Positions 26,305 to 34,776 of a DNA stretch of 64,000 nt are shown here, one piece after another; within the stretch, counting starts at the first letter, position 1; the number at the start of each line of letters is the position of its first letter. A program made the position numbers and the translations under genes. Location of the stretch: positions 76,542-140,541 of the forward strand of contig NZ_AZDJ01000013.1 of the NCBI RefSeq assembly GCF_001434705.1. The letters are read 5' to 3'. The stretch is from Lacticaseibacillus nasuensis JCM 17158 (GTDB lineage Bacteria > Bacillota > Bacilli > Lactobacillales > Lactobacillaceae). Below the pieces are notes generated by a model, which saw only the letters and a program-made list of their open reading frames with translations, was not told where the DNA came from and searched no databases.

Positions 26305-27267
26305 TTGGCAGAAACAACCAGCGATAAAACATTCACGCTGAGCACCCCGGAAGAGGCGATTGCCTTAGCCGGCGTCAACGACGAATTTTTCAAACTCATC
26401 GAAACCCGACTGGGAATCACGATTGCCCCGTTCGGTCAGGAATTGCGCTTGGCAGGACCTAGTGCGGCTGTCAGCCAGGCCTATCAACTGCTGGTGCAGC
26501 TACACGGCTTGCATCAACAAGGCATTGCCCTCGGTGCGCAAGACATCACCAGCGGACTCAATATGGCGACTCGCGGCACCCTCGAATATTTCAGCGATTT
26601 GTATACCGAATCGCTAATCAAAGACGCCAAGGGCCAACCGGTGCGCATCAAGAATTTTGGGCAACGCCAATACATTAACGCGATTCGCCACCACGACATC
26701 ACCTTTGGCATCGGCCCGGCCGGCACGGGGAAAACCTTCCTGGCCGTCGTCATGGCGGTGGCCGCGTTGAAGGCCGGCGAAGTCGACAAGCTGATCTTGA
26801 CCCGGCCAGCGGTTGAAGCCGGCGAAAGTCTGGGCTTTTTACCGGGGGACTTGAAGGAAAAAGTCGATCCATATTTGCGGCCGGTGTACGATGCCTTATA
26901 CGCGATTCTCGGTAGCGAGCACACCACGCGGCTGATGGATCGCGGCGTCATCGAAATTGCGCCGCTGGCCTACATGCGCGGGCGGACGTTGGATAATGCC
27001 TTTGCCATTCTCGACGAGGCGCAAAACACGACGCAGGCGCAGATGAAGATGTTTCTGACGCGGCTGGGTTTTGGCTCGAAGATGATTGTTAACGGCGACA
27101 TTACCCAAATCGATTTGCCGAATCACGCCAAGTCTGGCCTGATTCAAGCGACGCAGTTGTTGACCGACATTCCGCAAATCGCCTTCACGCATTTTTCCGC
27201 GGCGGATGTCGTTCGGCATCCAGTGGTGGCCAAGATTATTGCCGCTTACGACACCACGGCCCAATAA
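26305..27267 (+). CDS. phoH: PhoH-family ATPase
   Basis: The 320-aa protein starts at TTG (ACGGAGGCC upstream; no ATG is available). It has an N-terminal KH-like region, then the PhoH helicase-like core with Walker A GPAGTGKTF (Lys143), RPAVEAGESLGFLPGD and Walker B FAILDEAQNTTQAQMKMFLTR. PhoH is thought to act in RNA metabolism; it precedes ybeY in most Bacillota, supporting a link with rRNA processing. First gene of a tightly packed operon. Confidence 0.95.
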   Translation: MAETTSDKTFTLSTPEEAIALAGVNDEFFKLIETRLGITIAPFGQELRLAGPSAAVSQAYQLLVQLHGLHQQGIALGAQDITSGLNMATRGTLEYFSDLYTESLIKDAKGQPVRIKNFGQRQYINAIRHHDITFGIGPAGTGKTFLAVVMAVAALKAGEVDKLILTRPAVEAGESLGFLPGDLKEKVDPYLRPVYDALYAILGSEHTTRLMDRGVIEIAPLAYMRGRTLDNAFAILDEAQNTTQAQMKMFLTRLGFGSKMIVNGDITQIDLPNHAKSGLIQATQLLTDIPQIAFTHFSAADVVRHPVVAKIIAAYDTTAQ

Positions 27268-27277
27268 AGGAGAACAA

Positions 27278-27736
27278 ATGGATCTGGAATTTTTTGATGA
27301 CGATCATTTATTGACGGCGGCGCACGTCAAGTTGGTGAAAGACTTGGTGGCATTTTGCGGGCAGGCATTGCATTTGCGCGCCGACACCGAAATGGCGATC
27401 ACCATCGTTGAAGATGCCGAGATTCGCCGGATCAACCGCGAGTATCGAGCCACCGACCGCGTCACCGACGTCATTAGTTTTGCCATTGAGGACGAACACG
27501 AGGAGCTCCACGGCTTCACCGCCGTGCCGCGTGACATTGGCGATTTATTCATCGCGCCGGGCAAGGTCCGCGAGCAGGCCAAGGACTATGGGCATAGCTT
27601 CGAGCGCGAGCTGGGCTACACCGTCGTTCACGGCTTCTTACACCTGAACGGCTACGACCACATCAAGCCCGAAGACGAAGCCGTCATGATTCCGCTGCAA
27701 AAACGAATCCTGGCCGACTTTGGCTTGAAACGGTAG
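27278..27736 (+). CDS. ybeY: Endoribonuclease YbeY (rRNA maturation factor)
   Basis: YbeY is a zinc metalloprotein needed for 16S rRNA 3' end maturation and 70S quality control. The 152-aa product carries the signature zinc motif HGFLHLNGYDH and the conserved REYRATDRVTDVISF segment. ATG 27278, just after AAAGGAG, sits 10 bases from the end of phoH; the longer frame reading back into phoH is not used. Confidence 0.96.
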   Translation: MDLEFFDDDHLLTAAHVKLVKDLVAFCGQALHLRADTEMAITIVEDAEIRRINREYRATDRVTDVISFAIEDEHEELHGFTAVPRDIGDLFIAPGKVREQAKDYGHSFERELGYTVVHGFLHLNGYDHIKPEDEAVMIPLQKRILADFGLKR

Positions 27737-27743
27737 GTGGGCG

Positions 27744-28136
27744 ATGGATGAAGCGGCTTTGATTCAAGCGGCCACAGCGGTGCGACAGCGCGCCTACGTG
27801 CCGTATTCGCACTTTGCCGTCGGCGCGGCGGTGGCGACGGAGATTGGCATCATCACCGGCTGCAACGTCGAAAACGCCAGCTACGGGCTCACCTTATGCG
27901 CTGAACGCAACGCGATTTTTAGCGCCATTGCGCAAGGGGCCAAACAATTTACTGGCTTGGCGGTGATTGCCGATACCGCCGGGCCCACCGCCCCTTGTGG
28001 CGCCTGTCGCCAGGTGCTGGCGGAATTCATGGCCCCAGAGTCCCCGGTGATTTTGACCAATCTGCAGGGGCAGACGCAGCGGACCTCCGTGGCGGCGTTA
28101 TTACCAGGGGCATTCACAAAAGGAGACTTGTCTTGA
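27744..28136 (+). CDS. cdd: Cytidine deaminase
   Basis: Cdd deaminates cytidine and deoxycytidine to uridine forms in pyrimidine salvage. The 130-aa product shows the zinc site CAE ([10 protein letters not shown]) and PCGACRQ, and the substrate motif NVENASYG. It lies in the ybeY-(dgkA)-cdd-era arrangement typical of Bacillota, but dgkA is absent here. The stop overlaps the era start (TTGA), so translation is coupled. Confidence 0.95.
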   Translation: MDEAALIQAATAVRQRAYVPYSHFAVGAAVATEIGIITGCNVENASYGLTLCAERNAIFSAIAQGAKQFTGLAVIADTAGPTAPCGACRQVLAEFMAPESPVILTNLQGQTQRTSVAALLPGAFTKGDLS

Positions 28137-29041
28137 GCGAACATCAATCGGGTTTTGTGGCCATCATCGGCCGCCCCAACGTCGGGAAGTCGACGTTTAT
28201 GAACCGGATCCTCGGCGAAAAGGTGGCCATCATGTCACCGAAGGCGCAAACCACGCGCAACCGGATCAACGGCATCTACACGACGCCAGACGCGCAAATC
28301 GTCTTCGTCGACACACCGGGGATTCATAAGCCGAAAAATGCGCTGGATGACTACATGGACGCCGCGGCGCTGTCGACCTTAAATCAAGTCGATGCCGTCT
28401 TATTCATGGTGGCCGCCGATGAGGCAATGGGGCCTGGTGATCAGTACATCTTGAATCAGCTCCAGCACGTCACGAAGCCGGTGTATTTGGTCATCAATAA
28501 AATCGACCTGGTCCACCCCGATGACTTATTGCCGCGCATCACGCAGTACCAAACCGCCCGCCAGTTTGCCGAGGTGTTTCCGATTTCGGCCACGCAAGGC
28601 AACAACGTTGAGGAATTGCTGACGACGTTGACTGCCGCGCTGCCGGCTGGCCCGCAGTATTATCCAGCCGACCAGCTCACCGACCATCCCGAGTATTTCG
28701 TCGTTGGCGAGTTGATTCGCGAACAGATTTTACACCTAACGCACGACGAGATTCCGCATTCCGTGGCGGTTGAAGTCGAGCGCATGAAGGACCGCACCGA
28801 GGCCGGCAAGCTGATCATCGAAGCGTATATCATCGTCGAGCGCCCGGGGCAAAAGGGCATCATCATCGGCAAGGGCGGCGCGATGCTGAAGCAAATCGGC
28901 ATCAATGCCCGGCGTGAAATCGAAAGCTTGCTGGGCGACCGGGTCAACTTGAAGCTGTGGGTCCGCGTGCAGAAAAACTGGCGCGACAACAACCAGTATT
29001 TGCGCAGCCTGGGCTATAACAAAAAGGATTTGCGGCAATGA
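28133..29041 (+). CDS. era: GTPase Era
   Basis: Era binds the 3' end of 16S rRNA and helps finish the small ribosomal subunit. The 302-aa protein has G1 [11 protein letters not shown]2-like [10 protein letters not shown]3 DTPGIHKP, G4 NKID and a C-terminal KH domain with [14 protein letters not shown]. Start: TTG 28133, with AAAAGGAGA upstream and a 4-base overlap with cdd; the open frame extending back through cdd is not real. The stop overlaps the recO ATG (ATGA). Confidence 0.96.
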   Translation: MSEHQSGFVAIIGRPNVGKSTFMNRILGEKVAIMSPKAQTTRNRINGIYTTPDAQIVFVDTPGIHKPKNALDDYMDAAALSTLNQVDAVLFMVAADEAMGPGDQYILNQLQHVTKPVYLVINKIDLVHPDDLLPRITQYQTARQFAEVFPISATQGNNVEELLTTLTAALPAGPQYYPADQLTDHPEYFVVGELIREQILHLTHDEIPHSVAVEVERMKDRTEAGKLIIEAYIIVERPGQKGIIIGKGGAMLKQIGINARREIESLLGDRVNLKLWVRVQKNWRDNNQYLRSLGYNKKDLRQ

Positions 29042-29814
29042 GTAAGGCGGTCGGAGACTTCGGCGGAATCGTGTTGGCCCGCCATAATTATCGCGAGTCG
29101 GACATGCTCGTGAAGCTGTTAACCGACCGCTTCGGCAAGAAGATGTTTTTGTTGCACCGCGCGCGCAAGCCGGGGTTTCGCCTGACCGCCGGTATTCTGC
29201 CGTTTACGCTGGGCGAATACGTTGGCACGGTGAATGATCCCGGCTTGTCCTACCTGACCGCCATTAAGCACGCCGAACAGTTTCAATCCATTGCCAATGA
29301 CATCACGTTGAACGCGCACGCCACGTATATTTTGGCGTTAATCGACCAGGCCTTCCCCGATGGCGAACCGATCGCTCGCTGGTACGGGCAGGCGGTGGAC
29401 TCGCTGCGGCTGATCGATGGCGGCATCGATGCGGCGGTGGTCACCAACATCACCGAGGTCCAGCTGCTAGAGGCCTTCGGGGTCGCACCGAATTGGCAGG
29501 GGTGCGTCGTGTGCGGGCGCAGCGATTTGCCGCTGGATTTTTCCGAGCAATATGGTGGCGTCTTGTGTCGCGATCACTGGCGGCTAGATCCATACCGGTT
29601 CCACGTGGCGCCTAAGGCCATGTATTTACTGCGGCAATTTTCGACGATTCGGTTAGGGGCGGTGCATTCGATCACCGTGGGCGACGCGACGAAAACGGAG
29701 CTGCGGCGCGTGTTGGATCGTATCTACCTCGACTTGGTTGGCGTCACGCCGAAAGCCAAGAAGTTCTTGGACCAACTGCCCAGCTGGCAGGCCAAGCTGC
29801 CGCCGAAGCAATAG
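29038..29814 (+). CDS. recO: DNA repair protein RecO
   Basis: RecO loads RecA onto SSB-covered single strands in the RecFOR pathway. The 258-aa product has the N-terminal OB fold ([34 protein letters not shown]-like HRARKPG) and a cysteine cluster CVVCGRSD...CRDHW in the helical domain that resembles the zinc site of other RecO proteins. It overlaps era by 4 bases and ends the operon. The era-recO order is conserved in lactobacilli. Confidence 0.94.
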   Translation: MSKAVGDFGGIVLARHNYRESDMLVKLLTDRFGKKMFLLHRARKPGFRLTAGILPFTLGEYVGTVNDPGLSYLTAIKHAEQFQSIANDITLNAHATYILALIDQAFPDGEPIARWYGQAVDSLRLIDGGIDAAVVTNITEVQLLEAFGVAPNWQGCVVCGRSDLPLDFSEQYGGVLCRDHWRLDPYRFHVAPKAMYLLRQFSTIRLGAVHSITVGDATKTELRRVLDRIYLDLVGVTPKAKKFLDQLPSWQAKLPPKQ

Positions 29815-29905
29815 TGGGGCCCTGATCCAGGACCGGTGTCGTGAACCCGAGCCAACTCGCCACTCAGTCCATTCATTCGCCGCATCAGCAAAGGAGTTTA
29901 ACCCA

Positions 29906-30775
29906 ATGGCACAAATTCAGTGGTTCCCCGGTCACATGGCCAAAGCGCGCAAGGAGGTCCAAGCGCGCCTGAAGCAAGTCGACGTCGTGTTAGAAATCGT
30001 CGACGCCCGCGTCCCGGAATCTAGCCGCAACCCGATGATGAACCAAATCGTCGGGCAAAAGCCGCGGATCATGGTGTTGAATAAGCAAGACTTGGCCGAC
30101 CCGGCAAAGACGAAGCTGTGGCTGGACCATTTTCGCGCGGGTGGCGACGAGGCGATTGCCATCGATGCCCAACACGCCAAGCGGCTAAATCAGCTGCCGG
30201 CCTTGGCCAAGCAGCTGATGGCGGCCAAGATTGCCAAGCAAAAGGCCCGCGGCATTCGCAATCCGGCGATTCGCGCCATTTGTATCGGCATCCCCAACGT
30301 CGGCAAGTCAACGGTGCTCAACCGCCTGGTGCACAAGAACATTGCGGTCACCGGCAACCGCCCCGGGGTGACCAAGAACCAGCAGTGGCTGGCCGTTGAC
30401 GACACGTTTCAGGTGTTGGACACGCCAGGCATCCTGTGGCCGAAGTTTGAAGACGAGCTGATCGGCCAGAAACTCGCGCTCACTGGGGCCATTGCCGATG
30501 CCGTGTTTCAAGAAGATACCGTGGGGATGTTCGGCCTGGCCACGTTCCGTCGGCTCTACCCGGAGCAATTCCGGGTGGCGTATGGCTTGAATGCCACAGA
30601 CATGGCGTTAAGCGATAGCGACTTGATGGTGCACCTGAGCCAAAAAAATGGCTTCGGCGCCGATTATAATCGCATGGCCGAGCGCATTATTTTCGATGCG
30701 CGGCAGGGTAAACTCGGGCGCTATACGCTTGAGGTTCCGGCGGACTTCGAGGCCGACGATGACGACGCTCGCTGA
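29906..30775 (+). CDS. rbgA: Ribosome biogenesis GTPase RbgA (YlqF)
   Basis: RbgA is a circularly permuted GTPase required for late 50S assembly. The 289-aa protein begins [14 protein letters not shown], the family signature, and has G4 (NKQDL) ahead of G1 ([14 protein letters not shown]) and G3 (DTPGILWP), the permuted order. ATG 29906 after AAAGGAG. Its last 17 bases overlap rnhB, its usual partner in Bacillota. The 91 bases between recO and this gene contain a weak CCTG/CAGG inverted repeat and no gene. Confidence 0.96.
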   Translation: MAQIQWFPGHMAKARKEVQARLKQVDVVLEIVDARVPESSRNPMMNQIVGQKPRIMVLNKQDLADPAKTKLWLDHFRAGGDEAIAIDAQHAKRLNQLPALAKQLMAAKIAKQKARGIRNPAIRAICIGIPNVGKSTVLNRLVHKNIAVTGNRPGVTKNQQWLAVDDTFQVLDTPGILWPKFEDELIGQKLALTGAIADAVFQEDTVGMFGLATFRRLYPEQFRVAYGLNATDMALSDSDLMVHLSQKNGFGADYNRMAERIIFDARQGKLGRYTLEVPADFEADDDDAR

Positions 30776-31529
30776 GCTGCGGCGGCGCGCAGCGGCCACA
30801 CCGGATGACCCGGACCTGCTCGCGGAATTGGCGGCGGATTCCCGCGTTGGCGCTCAAGCGTTGCTGGATCACCTGCACCACCAAGCGGATGTGGTGCGCG
30901 AAGCCGCCGTGGCGTTGCGCTACCGCAGTCGCTATGAGCGCGAGTTGTGGGCGCGCTACCCGCACGTCGCCGGCATTGACGAGGTGGGGCGCGGGCCGTT
31001 GGCGGGACCGGTGGTGACCTGCGCGGTGATTTTGCCCACGGACTTTGCCCTGCCGGTGAACGACAGTAAGCAGCTGTCCGCGCATCAACGCGCGGCGTTG
31101 TATCCGCAGATTATTAGCCAAGCGCTGGCCGTGGCTCTGGGCGTGGCGGACAACCACATGATCGATCGGGAAAATATTTATCACGCCACCGAGTTGGCCA
31201 TGGCGCAGGCCGTCACCGCGCTGCGCGTGCCAGCTGATTTTCTGCTGGTGGATGCCATGCACATTCCCGTGGCGATTCCCCAGCGGAAGTTGATCAAAGG
31301 TGACGCCAACAGCATCTCGATTGCCGCGGCCAGCATCGTTGCCAAGGTCACCCGAGACCGCCTGATGCAGATGTATGATCAGCGCTATCCTGGTTATGAC
31401 TTCGCCGACAACATGGGGTATGGCACCAAGCGTCACTTGGCCGGCCTCGCCGCGTTGGGCATCAGCCCGATTCACCGCCTGAGCTTTAGTCCGGTGAAAG
31501 CCGCCGGCCTCGCCCACGGGCAATTATGA
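30759..31529 (+). CDS. rnhB: Ribonuclease HII
   Basis: RNase HII cuts RNA at single ribonucleotides and RNA-DNA hybrids. The 256-aa product shows the family motif [19 protein letters not shown] with catalytic Asp-Glu, NDSKQLS, the later DAM aspartate and [21 protein letters not shown]. An N-terminal helical extension of about 65 residues precedes the catalytic core, as in Gram-positive RNase HII. ATG 30759 overlaps rbgA; GAGG lies 7 bases before it. Confidence 0.96.
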   Translation: MTTLAELRRRAAATPDDPDLLAELAADSRVGAQALLDHLHHQADVVREAAVALRYRSRYERELWARYPHVAGIDEVGRGPLAGPVVTCAVILPTDFALPVNDSKQLSAHQRAALYPQIISQALAVALGVADNHMIDRENIYHATELAMAQAVTALRVPADFLLVDAMHIPVAIPQRKLIKGDANSISIAAASIVAKVTRDRLMQMYDQRYPGYDFADNMGYGTKRHLAGLAALGISPIHRLSFSPVKAAGLAHGQL

Positions 31530-31532
31530 ACT

Positions 31533-31570
31533 AACCGCGTACTTACATCGTGAAGGCGCGGTTTTTTTTT
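31533..31570 (+). terminator. Intrinsic terminator after rnhB
   Basis: AACCGCG (31533-31539) pairs with CGCGGTT (31557-31563); 17-base loop; T9. Confidence 0.8.
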
Positions 31571-31588
31571 GGTTCAGGAGGTGGCGCG

Positions 31589-32419
31589 ATGTTGGTGCGC
31601 GAATTTTTATTGCGGTGGTATCTGGCCAGTTGGACGCAGGACCCGGCGGTGGTGACCGCCGGGGTGAGCACGTTATTGACGCAAGCCGGGACGGCCGAGT
31701 TGACCGCCGACCTGACCCCGGCCCAACGTGCCGTCGCGCAGGATGGGCAACTCGCCAAACAGGCCGCTCGGCTCGCGGCAGCCACGCGTTACGTCACCCG
31801 GGTGGACGCGGAATATCCGCCCCGGCTAGCCGAAGGGCTGAAGCCGCCGCTGGTCTTATTTTACCTCGGCGACTGGGCCGCGTTGGCGCGGCCCACGCTC
31901 GGCGTCGTCGGCGCGCGGCGGGCGAGTCGCTATACCCACCAGGCGTTGAATCAGCTCACGCCCGCGCATGCCGATTGGAGCATCATCAGCGGGCTGGCCA
32001 ATGGTGCGGACACGTTTGCCCATGACTGGGCGCTGGCGCATGGCTGGCCGACGATTGCGGTGATTGCCAATGGCTTAGACGTCGTGTACCCGGCGACCAA
32101 CCGTGAGTTGCAGGCCCGGATTGCCGCAGCCGGTCTCGTCATCAGTGAATATCCATTGGGCACGCCGCCGCGCCCGTATCGCTTCGTGGCCCGCAACCGG
32201 CTGATTGCCAGTCTGGCCCATGGCGTGTTGGTCACCGAAGCCGCTGCGCATTCAGGCAGTTTAATCACGGCCAATTTTGCGCTGACGGCTAACCGCGACG
32301 TATTTGCCGTGCCGAATCGCCTCGATGCGCCGCTGGGCCAAGGCACCAACGCGCTGATTGCGGCCGGGGCGACGCCGGTGTCGCGCCCGGAGGACCTGAC
32401 GTTGCGTTACTATCCGTAA
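31589..32419 (+). CDS. dprA: DNA-processing protein DprA
   Basis: DprA (Smf) shields incoming single-stranded DNA and loads RecA during natural transformation. The 276-aa protein has the Rossmann-like core: GVVGARRASRY, SGLANGADTFAH, GLDVVYPATN, SEYPLGTPP and ARNRLIASLAHGVLVTEA. It is a compact form without a C-terminal winged helix. CAGGAGGT precedes ATG 31589. In many lactobacilli dprA is followed by topA; here a tautomerase gene follows. Presence of dprA, comEB and recO alone does not prove competence. Confidence 0.95.
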   Translation: MLVREFLLRWYLASWTQDPAVVTAGVSTLLTQAGTAELTADLTPAQRAVAQDGQLAKQAARLAAATRYVTRVDAEYPPRLAEGLKPPLVLFYLGDWAALARPTLGVVGARRASRYTHQALNQLTPAHADWSIISGLANGADTFAHDWALAHGWPTIAVIANGLDVVYPATNRELQARIAAAGLVISEYPLGTPPRPYRFVARNRLIASLAHGVLVTEAAAHSGSLITANFALTANRDVFAVPNRLDAPLGQGTNALIAAGATPVSRPEDLTLRYYP

Positions 32420-32455
32420 GTCAGTGGCGGGCTACCAATGCGGCGTCATTTTCGC

Positions 32456-32461
32456 TATAAT
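32456..32461 (+). promoter_or_regulatory. -10 element ahead of the tautomerase gene
   Basis: Consensus TATAAT 30 bases before the start; no -35 of quality. Confidence 0.4.
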
Positions 32462-32491
32462 GAACCCAACAACTAGCAAAGGAGCAAGCAG

Positions 32492-32677
32492 ATGCCACTG
32501 GTTCATATCGATCTCATTGAAGGGCGCACGCCCGAGCAACTCCGCGCCATGGTGCAAGACGTCACGGCCGCCATTGCCAAGAACACCGGCGCCCCGAAAG
32601 AACACATTCACATCGTGCTCAACGAAATGAAAAAGGAACACTACGCTGTCGGCGGTGTGTTAAAGGCCGACGAATAA
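32492..32677 (+). CDS. 4-oxalocrotonate tautomerase family protein
   Basis: The 61-aa product [16 protein letters not shown] has the catalytic Pro directly after the start Met, as needed for the amino-terminal proline chemistry of 4-OT enzymes, and [17 protein letters not shown] near the C-terminus. Members in lactobacilli have unknown substrates. AAAGGAG precedes the ATG and a SufT-like gene follows 14 bases later, probably co-transcribed. Confidence 0.9.
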   Translation: MPLVHIDLIEGRTPEQLRAMVQDVTAAIAKNTGAPKEHIHIVLNEMKKEHYAVGGVLKADE

Positions 32678-32691
32678 CAGGAGGTGGCACC

Positions 32692-33027
32692 ATGGCGCAA
32701 GAAACCACGGATACAGCCTACTTTGACCGGATGAAGGAACAGATTCTGTCCGCGTTAGAGCAAGTCATCGATCCCGAGTTAGGCATCGACTTGATTAATC
32801 TCGGTCTCATCTACGGCGTGGACCTGGATGAAGCCGGTCACTGTACCGTCGAAATGACGTTGACGACCATGGGCTGTCCGTTGACCGACATGTTGGATCA
32901 TGATATTCATCAGGTCCTCGAGGCCATTGACGGCATCAATTCTGTCGAGATTCACCTGGTGTGGTACCCGGCGTGGAGCCCCGATCGGCTCAGTCGCTAC
33001 GCCAAGATGGCACTGGGCATTCATTAG
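32692..33027 (+). CDS. MIP18/DUF59 family protein (SufT/PaaD-like)
   Basis: The 111-aa protein has the DUF59 fold with VIDPELGIDLINLGLIYGV, VEMTLTTMGCP and the IHLVWYPAWSPDRLS segment. Relatives help mature iron-sulfur proteins; the conserved Cys in TTMGCP is present. AGGAGGT precedes the ATG. No suf genes are in the window, so a role in cluster delivery is inferred from the family only. Confidence 0.88.
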   Translation: MAQETTDTAYFDRMKEQILSALEQVIDPELGIDLINLGLIYGVDLDEAGHCTVEMTLTTMGCPLTDMLDHDIHQVLEAIDGINSVEIHLVWYPAWSPDRLSRYAKMALGIH

Positions 33028-33032
33028 TTGCA

Positions 33033-33055
33033 GGTCCGGAAACGGGCCTTTTTTA
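33033..33055 (+). terminator. Intrinsic terminator after the SufT-like gene
   Basis: AGGTCCG (33033-33039), loop GAAA, CGGGCCT (33044-33050), one wobble, T6. It overlaps the leader of the next gene. Confidence 0.7.
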
Positions 33056-33065
33056 TGGAGGGCGC

Positions 33066-33797
33066 ATGGCTTATTGGGAGAAGTTAACGGCCGCCGTGCC
33101 GCCAGTGCCCAGCTTGCAAGCGCAAGTGGCGGCCATGACGGCGTGGCAGGCGGCGTTGGCGCGGCGTGAGCTGCCGGCGCAGCCCTTGCCGCGTCTGGGA
33201 ATCACGCCGGCTGATTATCTCGCTGGCCGCCTCGCCGGGGCCACGGATGCCAGCTTGCGGCGCCTTGATGCCTTACTGCGCAATTTTCGGCAGTACATCG
33301 CCTATCACTACGGCATGTGGAGCTTTGTGTCGCAGGCCTTGGCGAAGCGCTGGACGGCGGCATTTGGCCCCCAGCGCTACTTGGAAGTGGCGGCGGGTAA
33401 CGGCTATCTAAGCGCCGCCTTGCACGCCGCGGGTAATGCTGTCATCACCACGGATCCGCAAAGCTGGGTCGGCGAAAATGTGACCGGCCGCACGCCGCTG
33501 GTGCCGGTGACGCGCGCCGGCGCGACGGCGGCGCTGTGGCGCTATGGCGTCCAGGTAGATGCGGTGGTGATGGCCTGGAGTCCTGACCACGAGCCAAATG
33601 ACGCGCATTTTCTGCAGGTGATGCGCGCCGCGTTTCCCCAGTTGCAGTTGTTTGTGATTGGCGAGCGCTTCGGGGCGACCAACAGCCGACTGTTCTGGCA
33701 GTTGGCGCGCTTCGTGCCGGATCGGCGCCTATTGGCCATGAATCAGGCGCTCCCGCGCTTTGATGCGATTAATGAACGTGTGTACTTGTTGCACTGA
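33066..33797 (+). CDS. Putative SAM-dependent methyltransferase-like protein
   Basis: The 243-aa product has a helical N-terminal half and a Rossmann-like segment RYLEVAAGNGYLSAALHAAGNAVITTDP that fits methyltransferase motif I and the acidic end of strand two. VVMAWSPDHEPND follows where motif IV would be. Similar proteins occur in lactobacilli as uncharacterised genes; the substrate is unknown and catalysis is unproven. GGAGGG precedes ATG 33066; an earlier frame extends back into the SufT-like gene but lacks a ribosome site. A membrane-protein gene follows after 12 bases. Confidence 0.6.
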   Translation: MAYWEKLTAAVPPVPSLQAQVAAMTAWQAALARRELPAQPLPRLGITPADYLAGRLAGATDASLRRLDALLRNFRQYIAYHYGMWSFVSQALAKRWTAAFGPQRYLEVAAGNGYLSAALHAAGNAVITTDPQSWVGENVTGRTPLVPVTRAGATAALWRYGVQVDAVVMAWSPDHEPNDAHFLQVMRAAFPQLQLFVIGERFGATNSRLFWQLARFVPDRRLLAMNQALPRFDAINERVYLLH

Positions 33798-33809
33798 AAG
33801 GATGACGCC

Positions 33810-34775
33810 GTGAAACGCTTCTTGCTCATCGACTTGTTATGGCTTGGCTTGGTGTTGTTGGCCGGGTGGACGTGGTCGTTGCACGACCAATCGGCGTATG
33901 CGGACCGGTTGGATCATTTTGGGGTGACCGAAGACGCCCAGCGTTATGCCACCAAGTCGACGCAGACGCTGGCGGACACGGCGCAACAGCTCAAGGCGGC
34001 TGAGGTCGACCACCTCACTGTTCAGTTTCAAGCTGGGGACACGATTTTCGTTTACAGCAAGGATGACCCCAATACGTTGCCGCTGAGTTCGGGCCAGTGG
34101 TTCACTGACGCCGACATGCAAACCGATTTGCCGGTGTTGGTGGTGGGCTCGGCGTTAACTGGGGACTTGTACACGGGCAGCGGCCAACGCTATGCGCTTG
34201 AGTCTGGCCGCTATTTGCCGGTGATTGGCGTCGTCGCCACGCGCAAGGCGAGTCCGTTAAACCGGGTGACCTTTACCAACGCCAGCGCCGCCGGGCCGAG
34301 CGCCCCTCGGCTGAACGACGTTAAAATTTTAGTCGATGGGGGCGGGGCCCAAGCGGCTAAGGCCAAGTTAACGCGGATTTTTCACGCGACCAAGGTCAGC
34401 GCGTATCATTATCAAACCACCGCCGGCAATTCTTGGTGGGCGGACAATGGCAAGACGTTGCTGCGTAGCGTTGGGTTGCTGGCGGGGCTGGTGGTGATCA
34501 CCGCCTTGGCCATGCTGGTGGCGTTATGGCAAACGCCAACCACCTTGCTGGCGCCGCTACGGCAACACTACCTGAACGGGTTGTGGTTGCGCGGCGTGAT
34601 GCACGTCGCGGGAACCAGCGCCTTGGGCTTGGCGGCGTCGATGTGGTGGTTTTATTTTAGCGAACCGATTCATCTGTGGCTGTGCGTGATCGGCGGCTGG
34701 GCGTTATTCGCCTTAGGGCTGCGGTTAGGGCTGACTCAGATGCAGGTGCGACGCGAACAAGAACATGGGGGTTGA
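33810..34775 (+). CDS. Membrane protein of unknown function
   Basis: The 321-aa product starts at GTG (GAAAGGA upstream). It has one N-terminal membrane helix (LLIDLLWLGLVLLAGWTWS), then about 200 residues that should lie outside the cell, then three hydrophobic helices between about 225 and 310 and a basic cytoplasmic tail. The layout resembles a reduced FtsX/MacB-type permease half, but no EAA or other diagnostic motif was found and no ATPase gene is adjacent. It lies between a methyltransferase-like gene and rsmF with almost no gaps, so it is likely co-transcribed. Confidence 0.6.
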   Translation: MKRFLLIDLLWLGLVLLAGWTWSLHDQSAYADRLDHFGVTEDAQRYATKSTQTLADTAQQLKAAEVDHLTVQFQAGDTIFVYSKDDPNTLPLSSGQWFTDADMQTDLPVLVVGSALTGDLYTGSGQRYALESGRYLPVIGVVATRKASPLNRVTFTNASAAGPSAPRLNDVKILVDGGGAQAAKAKLTRIFHATKVSAYHYQTTAGNSWWADNGKTLLRSVGLLAGLVVITALAMLVALWQTPTTLLAPLRQHYLNGLWLRGVMHVAGTSALGLAASMWWFYFSEPIHLWLCVIGGWALFALGLRLGLTQMQVRREQEHGG

Positions 34776-34776
34776 G

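Noticed and set aside
33810..34775. ABC transporter permease
   Set aside because: Only the overall shape fits; no permease motif and no ATPase gene nearby, so left as unknown membrane protein.
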